From Leptofilum sp050292445 (GTDB taxonomy: Bacteria; Chloroflexota; Anaerolineae; Promineifilales; Promineifilaceae), in NCBI GenBank assembly GCA_050292445.1, contig JBNKLQ010000050.1, positions 1-28,085 on the forward strand: a stretch of 28,085 nt of DNA, in the 5' to 3' direction. The first letter of the stretch is position 1. Each line of letters opens with the position of its first letter. This document shows, piece after piece, positions 22,796 through 28,085 of the stretch. The notes under the pieces are model-generated. The model saw nothing but the letters and a program-made list of their open reading frames with translations, did not search any database and was not told the DNA's origin. A program made the position numbers and the translations under genes.

Positions 22796-23566
22796 ATGTC
22801 ATCTCAAAACGGTCCAGAAGCAGAAATGCAGATATTACAGGCGGCGCGAATATTGGCGGAGAAAACGGCCGCAACCTTCACCATGGAGCAGTTGGCCGCT
22901 CAAACTGGCCTCTCTCGCGCTACCATCTACCGCCAAATTGGTGGCAAAAAAGTAATCCTGAAGCGCCTGGCAGATGAGCATGGCCTGGATGATCTACACC
23001 AGCCAGACGTGCCCAGCCGCATTCTGCAAGCCGCCCGGAAGCTCTTTGGCGAGCAAGGGCTGATGGCTCCCACCATGGAGCAAATCGCCGAAGAAGCCAA
23101 TGTAGGCGTGGCCACCGTTTACCGCCATTTCGGTGATAAAACGGGCCTACTACGCCGCTTCATGCAGGCATTTCATCCGCAACTCCCTACCCAACAAGAT
23201 GACGTGAGTGGCGATCTAGCCACAGACTTGGCCCAGCTGGTAGCAACGATGATCCAATTCATCCTAGAGAACCAAGATATGGTGCGGCTCAGTTTTAGCA
23301 ATGCCCATGAATGGCGTGATCATTTAATGGATTTACGGCCGTTTCAAGAGCGCAGTCTCAACCAGGTCGCTACCTTTCTACAAAGCGAGATGGCTAGTGG
23401 GCAGCTTCGTCCTATTGATCCGCAGCAAGCCGCCACTGCCCTGGTAGGGATGATTTTGTCGTTTAGCCTGATCATGCCCACCTATTACAAATTGCCGAAC
23501 CCAGAACCGCAGGAAACGGCCGTGTTTATCACCAACCTGTTTCTAGATGGTCTGAAAAAACCATAG
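22796..23566 (+). CDS. TetR/AcrR-type regulator with two tandem DNA-binding domains
   Basis: The ATG at 22796 (256 aa) is chosen because the promoter ends right before it. The protein holds two TetR_N-type helix-turn-helix units. The first is residues about 12-60 (MQILQAARILAEKTAATFTM, then LSRATIYRQIGGKKVIL). The second is about 75-122 (RILQAARKLFGEQGLMAPTM, then VGVATVYRHFGDKTGLL). A single C-terminal ligand/dimer domain (about 140-256) is all helix. The usual family member has one HTH and about 200 residues, so this is an internal duplication. The second copy is closer to consensus (YRHFGDK) than the first (YRQIGGK). It probably represses its own promoter through the repeat at 22777-22795 and may control the DUF3179 and dikinase genes downstream. 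The ligand is unknown. Confidence 0.88.
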   Translation: MSSQNGPEAEMQILQAARILAEKTAATFTMEQLAAQTGLSRATIYRQIGGKKVILKRLADEHGLDDLHQPDVPSRILQAARKLFGEQGLMAPTMEQIAEEANVGVATVYRHFGDKTGLLRRFMQAFHPQLPTQQDDVSGDLATDLAQLVATMIQFILENQDMVRLSFSNAHEWRDHLMDLRPFQERSLNQVATFLQSEMASGQLRPIDPQQAATALVGMILSFSLIMPTYYKLPNPEPQETAVFITNLFLDGLKKP

Positions 23567-23569
23567 AGT

Positions 23570-23674
23570 AACCTGAAAAACTTGACAGGTTTGCACCAAA
23601 TCTAATCAATAATGGTTCCTCGCATTGCAAAATTAGCTTAATTTCACGCTCGTTCTGAAAACCTGTCAGGTTTT
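23570..23674. repeat. Intergenic inverted repeats of AACCTG/CAGGTT type
   Basis: The gap between tetR and the DUF3179 gene has AACCTG (23570-23575) facing CAGGTT (23586-23591), and a perfect 17-base palindrome AAAACCTG-T-CAGGTTTT (23658-23674). The units also pair with each other across the gap. They may act as a weak terminator for tetR or as a regulator site for the downstream operon. The second copy ends 17 nt before the next ATG. Confidence 0.6.
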
Positions 23675-23691
23675 AGTTAAGAGAGGAAAAA

Positions 23692-24762
23692 ATGAAATCA
23701 CTGCTAGGCGTGTTGATCGCCGCCATAGGGGGTATTGGCCCCATGTTTGTCGCCTTTGTGCCCCGGTTAGGCATTGGCACGCTGGCCCGACTGGGCAAAG
23801 TCACCCTTTTGCGACGCACGTTGGGACTGTTAGGCTGGCTGCTCATCTGGCAAGAATGGCGACGAGCACCCTCACTACGGCGCGGGCTGGCCCTGCTACC
23901 CGGCACGATTTTTGCCCTCCAAGCCCAATTTTTAGAACCACGCCGCATCTTTGTAGACCTGATTGATCCGCCACACCGCCCGGCAAACCTGGTGCAACTG
24001 TCAGAAACGGCTACTGTCCTCGGTGCCATCGTCGGCGAGCAGCCCCACGCCTGGACCTATACCAATTTGGTGCCGCGCCATCTCATCAACGATGTGATTG
24101 GGCAGATACCTGTTTTGGCCGCCTACTGAGCGGCATGCCGCAGCGGCCTCGTGTATGCCGCCACAGTAAACAGACGACGGCTCACCTTTGAGGTGCTGGG
24201 CGTCTGGCGACGCAATCTCATTATGCAGGATCGGGAAACACGTTCTATCTGGCAGCAAGCCACAGGCGAAGCGCTTTATGGACCACTTAAAGGCACATAT
24301 TTAGAACTAATAGGCGGGGAACAAACCAGCTGGCACGATTGGGTTACGCGGCATCCGGATACGGCCGTTTCCATCGAACCACCGAACCCAACGCGCGGCT
24401 TATTATCATTTAGCCAACTAGAATTCCTGCTGGAAAAATTCGCCGGTCATTACAAAACACCCGGTCTAAACCACAACGACACCCGGCTGCCGTCCCACGA
24501 AGAAGTGGGCGGACTCATACTCAACGGGGCGGCGCGCGCCTACCCGCTTACCCAACTACGAGCCAGCAAAATGGGGCAAGATATGCTGGGTGGCGTGCCG
24601 CTGGTGGTCTTGTACGACGAGCCAAACGACCGGCTCCACGCCTACCGTCAAAATGAAAACGGCCGTCCCGATCCCTCCCAACCACTCTCTATCCAGCGCC
24701 AATACTGGCTTGGCTGGAGCGAATTCCATCCCAACACCACTATTTTTAAGGAAAAATCATGA
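23692..24762 (+). CDS. Membrane-anchored DUF3179 protein, candidate selenoprotein (in-frame UGA at codon 146)
   Basis: A single 357-codon frame is open except for TGA at 24127-24129. Codons 1-145 encode two hydrophobic segments (about 3-25 and 40-55, topology uncertain) and the start of a DUF3179 domain, ending PRHLINDVIGQIPVLAAY. After the TGA comes AACRSGLVYAA, then RRLTFEVLGVWRRNLIMQDR, WQQATGEALYGPLKGTYLEL and TSWHDWVTRHPDTAV, the canonical rest of DUF3179. In this family the joint reads YCxxC, so the TGA replaces the first Cys and gives Y-U-A-A-C, a UxxC redox motif. The 210 codons after the TGA have no other break. A hairpin follows at 24130-24161. The start has AGAGG 7 nt upstream. The stop overlaps the next gene by 4 nt (ATGA). 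The function of DUF3179 is unknown. A recent nonsense mutation or base error is the main alternative. Confidence 0.8.
24130..24161 (+). promoter_or_regulatory. Candidate bacterial SECIS hairpin just after the UGA
   Basis: Immediately after the UGA, GCGGCAT (24130-24136) can pair with ATGCCGC (24155-24161). The competing upper stem GCGGC (24143-24147) with GCCGC (24157-24161) begins 14 nt after the UGA. If U and A close further, its apical loop is CGUGU, with G as the second base. Stem position and a G early in a small loop fit the loose rules for bacterial SECIS elements such as that of fdhF. The region also codes for AACRSGLVYAA, and its high GC makes some pairing likely by chance. Confidence 0.4.
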
Positions 24763-27458
24763 AAGAGGCTGCTGCCTACACCCTACCCTTCCAACAAATT
24801 CGCTCGGCCGATTTGCCCCTGGTGGGTGGCAAAGGGGCCAACCTGGGCGAGATGAGCCATGCGGGCTTTCCTGTGCCACCTGGTTTTTGCGTAACCACCA
24901 ACGCCTTCCGTGACTTCGTCGCCAGCTGCCCACAAATGCAGCAGTTTTACGCTGCCTTGGATGAAATCCCAGTTGAAGACCTGTTGGCTACACGCAAAAT
25001 TGGCGCGGAGATTCGACAAGCGCTAAATGAGCTGCCTATTCCTGAGGTGATTGCCACGGCCGTTTGCCAAGCCTGGCATCATCTCGATCCCAATGCCGCC
25101 TACGCCGTGCGCTCCAGCGCCACTGCTGAGGATTTGCCCGATGCCTCCTTTGCCGGGCAGCAGGATACCTACTTGAACATTCATGGTGAAAAAGAAATCC
25201 TCGACGCCGTGCGCCGCTGCTGGGCCTCCCTCTTCACCGACCGGGCCATCTTATACCGTCAGCAAAATAACTTTGCCCACGAAGAAGTGGCCCTCTCTGT
25301 GGTGGTGCAACAGATGGTTCTGCCACAGATTTCCGGCATCTTATTTACTGCCGATCCGGTTAGCCAAAATCGGCACATCACTTCAATTGATGCCAGCTAC
25401 GGGCTGGGTGAAGCGTTGGTTGCCGGATTGGTCACCGCCGATCTATATCGAGTGGATACACGAAGCAATAAGCTGGTGGAGGTAAAAATTGGGGACAAGA
25501 AATTGGCGATACGGCCGTTGCCCGGCGGCGGTACCGAACAAGAAACCCTCAGCGATAAACAGCGCACCGCTCAGGTGCTCAATGCAGCCCAGGCGGTTGC
25601 CCTGGCCCAGCTCGGCCAACGTATCGAAGCCCATTACCAGCAGCCACAAGATATCGAATGGGCCATTGCCGATGGGGAAATCTACCTGCTGCAAACCCGG
25701 CCCATCACCACTCTGTTCCCCCTGCCCGCGCCACGCCCCAGCGACGAAGCTCTTCATTTGTACGTCAGCCTGAGCCACGCCCAGGTGATGCTTGATCCCA
25801 TCAAGCGCATGGGCATCGACCTGTGGCGCTTGATGTTCCCTACCCTCAAGCTAGCTGGGCCTACCAGCCGTTCGCAAAGTATTACGGCTGCTGGCGGCCG
25901 GATGTACATGGACGTCACCCACCTGCTCAATTTGCGGCTGGGCCGCAAAGCAGTCCCCGCCTTCTTAACCATGGCCGATGAGATGATCGCCGCCAGCATA
26001 AAGGAAGCCCAGACCCGCCCCGAATTTAGGCAGCAACTGACTCGTCTGAAACCACAACCCAGCTTGCATGATGTATTTTATTTCCTTGGGCCTATTTGGA
26101 AAGCCGCGCTCTCTTTCATGTTTCGGCGCGATCCGGCCCGCACCCTGGCACGGCTAAGCACGGAAATAGACGAACTTGTCACTGCAATGCGCCAGCGCAT
26201 CCTGGCCCAACCGGCGGGTGAGGCCCGCTTGCGCCAGGTTGAGTTGGAGATAGGTGAAGCGTTTTTTCGTATGATTCCTGATTTTCCGGCGCTGGTGGCC
26301 AGCGGCATTGCCTCACAGCGGCTGCTGGGCAAGTTACTCGGTCATCGAGCCAACCCAAATGATTTAACGGCCGTTGCGCGCGGTCTCTCTGGCAATGTCA
26401 CCACCGAAATGGACCTGGCCGTCGGCGATCTGGCCGATTTGGTGCGCCAATCGCCGGAGTTAGTGGCTCATTTTCAGCAAGACCCTCCTGCCGAAGCGCT
26501 GGCCTCTGCCCACACCATTCCTGGCAGTGCCCCCTTCCTGGCTGGTTGGACCCAATTTTTGGATCGATACGGAATGCGCGGTCCATCAGAAATTGATATT
26601 TCCCGGCAGCGCTGGCGGGAAGATCCCACCTCGCTGCTGCAATTTGTGATTGGCAACCTGGAGCACCAGGCACCAGGCAGCCATCGCCAGCACCATGCTC
26701 AGATGGCCGCTGCTGGGGAAGCGGCTGGCAATCGCCTGGTTGAAGCAGCCGGGCAAGGCTTGTTCGGCTTTATCCGCCGCCCGCTGGTGCGTCGTCTGAT
26801 AAAAGACGTGCGCCATTACACCGCTGGGCGAGAGCATCCAAAATTTTACCTGATCAAAATGTTGGGATTGGTGAAAGAGGTGTTATTAGAACAAGCGGAG
26901 TTGCTGCTATCAGACGGCCGTATCGATCAACCTGATGACCTTTGGCACCTGGATTTAACTGAGCTGATTGAGTTCGTGGCGGATACATCACAAGAAATAC
27001 GGCCGCTCATCACCCAACGCCGCGCCGAATTTAATCGAATGCACAAACTCACCCCACCCCGCGTCATTACCAGCGATGGCGAGGTGATCCACGTGCAGCC
27101 CAGCCGCGAGGGGTTGCCAGAAGGTGCGTTAGTCGGCAGCGCTGCTTCCAGCGGCACCATCGAAGGCATTGCCAAAGTAGTTATGGACCCCAACAAAGAC
27201 GTGTTAGCTAAGGGAGAAATTCTCATCGCCCCGTTCACTGATCCAGGCTGGACCCCGCTGTTCATCAATGCAGCAGCCCTGGTGATGGAAGTAGGTGGCC
27301 TAATGACCCACGGCTCCGTCGTGGCCCGTGAATACGGCATTCCCGCTGTGGTGGGCGTCGCCGACGCAACGCGGCAGATCAAAACCGGTCAGCACATCCG
27401 CGTACATGGCGATGCCGGGTTTGTGGAAATTTTGGATGGGGAAATGGGGGATAATTGA
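24759..27458 (+). CDS. Rifampicin phosphotransferase-like / PEP synthase-family dikinase
   Basis: This 899-residue protein has three parts. An ATP-grasp domain (about 1-320) has LVGGKGANLGEM (21-32), VRSSATAEDLPDASFAGQQDTYLN (117-140), ISGILFTADP (191-200) and LLQTRPITTL (310-319). The middle helical region (about 333-780) begins LYVSLSHAQVMLDPIKRMGIDLW and has AAGGRMYMDVTHLLNL, which matches rifampicin phosphotransferases better than true PEP synthases. A C-terminal swivelling domain (about 795-899) has GGLMTHGSVVAREYGIPAVVG with the phospho-carrier His at H851. The family moves the beta-phosphate of ATP onto rifampicin, or onto pyruvate in PpsA. Whether rifamycins are the real substrate here is not shown. 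It overlaps the DUF3179 stop by 4 nt, so the two are coupled. I see no copy of the actinobacterial rifamycin-response palindrome upstream. Confidence 0.85.
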   Translation: MKEAAAYTLPFQQIRSADLPLVGGKGANLGEMSHAGFPVPPGFCVTTNAFRDFVASCPQMQQFYAALDEIPVEDLLATRKIGAEIRQALNELPIPEVIATAVCQAWHHLDPNAAYAVRSSATAEDLPDASFAGQQDTYLNIHGEKEILDAVRRCWASLFTDRAILYRQQNNFAHEEVALSVVVQQMVLPQISGILFTADPVSQNRHITSIDASYGLGEALVAGLVTADLYRVDTRSNKLVEVKIGDKKLAIRPLPGGGTEQETLSDKQRTAQVLNAAQAVALAQLGQRIEAHYQQPQDIEWAIADGEIYLLQTRPITTLFPLPAPRPSDEALHLYVSLSHAQVMLDPIKRMGIDLWRLMFPTLKLAGPTSRSQSITAAGGRMYMDVTHLLNLRLGRKAVPAFLTMADEMIAASIKEAQTRPEFRQQLTRLKPQPSLHDVFYFLGPIWKAALSFMFRRDPARTLARLSTEIDELVTAMRQRILAQPAGEARLRQVELEIGEAFFRMIPDFPALVASGIASQRLLGKLLGHRANPNDLTAVARGLSGNVTTEMDLAVGDLADLVRQSPELVAHFQQDPPAEALASAHTIPGSAPFLAGWTQFLDRYGMRGPSEIDISRQRWREDPTSLLQFVIGNLEHQAPGSHRQHHAQMAAAGEAAGNRLVEAAGQGLFGFIRRPLVRRLIKDVRHYTAGREHPKFYLIKMLGLVKEVLLEQAELLLSDGRIDQPDDLWHLDLTELIEFVADTSQEIRPLITQRRAEFNRMHKLTPPRVITSDGEVIHVQPSREGLPEGALVGSAASSGTIEGIAKVVMDPNKDVLAKGEILIAPFTDPGWTPLFINAAALVMEVGGLMTHGSVVAREYGIPAVVGVADATRQIKTGQHIRVHGDAGFVEILDGEMGDN

Positions 27459-27476
27459 GTAATTTGGGAATTTTAC

Positions 27477-27555
27477 CCCCACCCTAATCCTCCCCCTGGA
27501 CAGGGGCGGGAATGGCTCCCTCTCCCTTGAGGGAGAGGGCTGGGGTGAGGGTGAG
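27477..27555. repeat. GC-rich intergenic repeat with a CCCTCTCCC hairpin
   Basis: The gap between the dikinase and DUF427 genes is filled by CCCCACCCTAATCC, CCCCCTGGACAGGGG and a perfect hairpin CCCTCTCCC-TTGA-GGGAGAGGG (27518-27539), then GGGGTGAGGGTGAG. This layout of C-rich then G-rich halves is common as dispersed intergenic repeats in environmental bacterial genomes. It may serve as a transcription end for both converging genes, though no T-run follows. Confidence 0.7.
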
Positions 27556-27569
27556 AACCATCCAATTAT

Positions 27570-28085
27570 TTATTTGGACCAGGCGGTGATCGGCCGTTCT
27601 TGCTTTACGCCGTCTACAAAAATGTCAACTTTTTCGTTATAGAAACTGAGAAGCTCTTTAAGTTTAGGCGCCTCGGGGATGGGGTTTGGATAGCCCCAAA
27701 CCAGGTCTTTGTGTACCTCATCACCAATTTTGACAGACCAATAAGAGGCGGTGCCTTTGTAGGGACAAGCGGTGTGGCTGTCCGTCGGCGCTAACAACGC
27801 CATGTTGACATCTTCTGGGGGTAAATAGTAGCGGGTGGGCAGATTGGTTTCGAAAAGGAGATACGGCCGTTCCGACTCTGCCACCGTCACCCCATCCACC
27901 TCAACCCGCACCCGGCGCGTGCTGGGCACCGTATCTACACGATGATACGGATCGCGCGGATGGACAAACAGTTCTTCATTTTCTTCAAACCAATGATCCA
28001 TCTTGTGCCAGCGGAAAGCGATGTAGCCTTCAATACCGCGCAGTTCCTCCCGTGCTTCGCTGTAGCTCCAGGCAGCATTATCAGC
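27570..28085 (-). CDS. DUF427 family protein, 5' end outside the window
   Basis: The frame stays open to the right edge. Before the ATG at 28001 it reads AWSYSEAREELRGIEGYIAF, a normal DUF427 segment, so the gene starts beyond 28085 and the ATG is internal. The visible 171 residues hold a complete DUF427 module: GYIAFRWHKMDHWFEENEELFVHP, then DTVPSTRRVRVEVDGVTVAES, PYLLFETNLPTRYYLPPEDV, THTACPYKG-like (SHTACPYKGTASYW) and WGYPNPIPEAPKLKELLSFYNEKVDIFVDG. Many members have two such modules, so a first copy may lie upstream. It is a small beta-rich cytoplasmic protein of unknown activity. Confidence 0.88.
   Translation of the reverse strand, partial: ADNAAWSYSEAREELRGIEGYIAFRWHKMDHWFEENEELFVHPRDPYHRVDTVPSTRRVRVEVDGVTVAESERPYLLFETNLPTRYYLPPEDVNMALLAPTDSHTACPYKGTASYWSVKIGDEVHKDLVWGYPNPIPEAPKLKELLSFYNEKVDIFVDGVKQERPITAWSK

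Larger units (their letters stand above)
88..27870. repeat. Dispersed palindrome ACGGCCGT, about 54 copies
   Basis: I count about 54 exact copies, for example at 88, 474, 1522, 1940, 1978, 2782, 3398, 3908, 4082, 5396, 6690, 7056, 7106, 7540, 7610, 7862, 8518, 9760, 9835, 10733, 11226, 11485, 11927, 14369, 16304, 16354, 19372, 19542, 19732, 20209, 20340, 20485, 20771, 20984, 21088, 22606, 23335, 24361, 24659, 25511, 26367, 26914 and 27863. Chance at this base composition gives about 0.5. Nearly all copies are inside genes, read as T-A-V, N-G-R or R-P-F depending on frame. The only intergenic copy I saw is at 474. Outer bases are most often A on the left and T on the right. Confidence 0.9.

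Noticed and set aside
22684..22797. 38-residue N-terminal extension of the histidine phosphatase
   Set aside because: The family starts directly before RHAQSEN, and the extension would run through two divergent promoters.
23567..23691. Rifamycin-associated regulatory palindrome upstream of the dikinase operon
   Set aside because: The palindrome present is AAAACCTGTCAGGTTTT, which is unlike the known actinobacterial element and looks like a dispersed intergenic repeat.
24151..24762. Separate downstream gene starting at GTG 24151
   Set aside because: It lies in the same frame as the upstream part, and the conserved DUF3179 sequence runs through the TGA with no gap, so one gene with an internal UGA fits better. 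No ribosome site lies before the GTG.

Overview
The window looks like chromosomal DNA of an uncultured, probably anaerobic or facultative bacterium. The best guess is Chloroflexota (Anaerolineae-like), inferred from gene content and protein style: large Ser/Thr kinase-ATPase-TPR proteins, an aldehyde ferredoxin oxidoreductase, a subtilase with Trp-rich C-terminal repeats, and many short intergenic inverted repeats. No marker gene settles the lineage. There is no prophage, transposase or CRISPR array. The code is standard, with one probable exception at an in-frame UGA at 24127-24129.

Layout. 1-288 (-) is the 5' end of glyQ. 509-1768 (+) is an orphan GAF histidine kinase, convergent with recO (1776-2561, -). 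2704-6205 is a tungsten/molybdopterin neighbourhood: a protoglobin-MoaD fusion (-), a free MoaD-type sulfur carrier and a small unknown protein (+), and a tungsten aldehyde ferredoxin oxidoreductase (-). 6479-10949 (-) is housekeeping: cdd, a short GlmU-like uridylyltransferase, tRNA-Gln, and the classic dnaX-ybaB-recR cluster. 11165-18400 is a signalling and secretion block: a 1158-residue kinase/AAA/TPR protein (+), an exported subtilase (-), and a 5'-truncated inverted paralogue of the kinase's C-terminal half (-). 18576-21939 (+) is cydDC. 21949-22683 (-) is a histidine phosphatase. 22796-27458 (+) runs a TetR-type regulator with two HTH domains, a membrane-anchored DUF3179 protein interrupted by one in-frame UGA, and a rifampicin-phosphotransferase-like dikinase whose start overlaps the DUF3179 stop. 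27570-28085 (-) is a partial DUF427 protein.

Main unusual signals. (1) The UGA in the DUF3179 gene falls exactly on the first Cys of the family's YCxxC motif, giving Y-U-A-A-C. It is followed by a hairpin at bacterial SECIS distance, so the gene is a candidate selenoprotein. (2) The palindrome ACGGCCGT occurs about 54 times in 28 kb against roughly 0.5 expected, a HIP1-like dispersed motif. (3) A haem-globin domain is fused to a MoaD-like domain that lacks the terminal Gly-Gly. (4) At least four genes (recO, dnaX, phosphatase, tetR) have a -10 box ending 6-7 nt before the ATG, which predicts leaderless mRNAs. Two of these promoters carry an inverted repeat in or over the core promoter.

Every gene-free stretch is shorter than 300 bases. 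All counts and alignments were done by eye.
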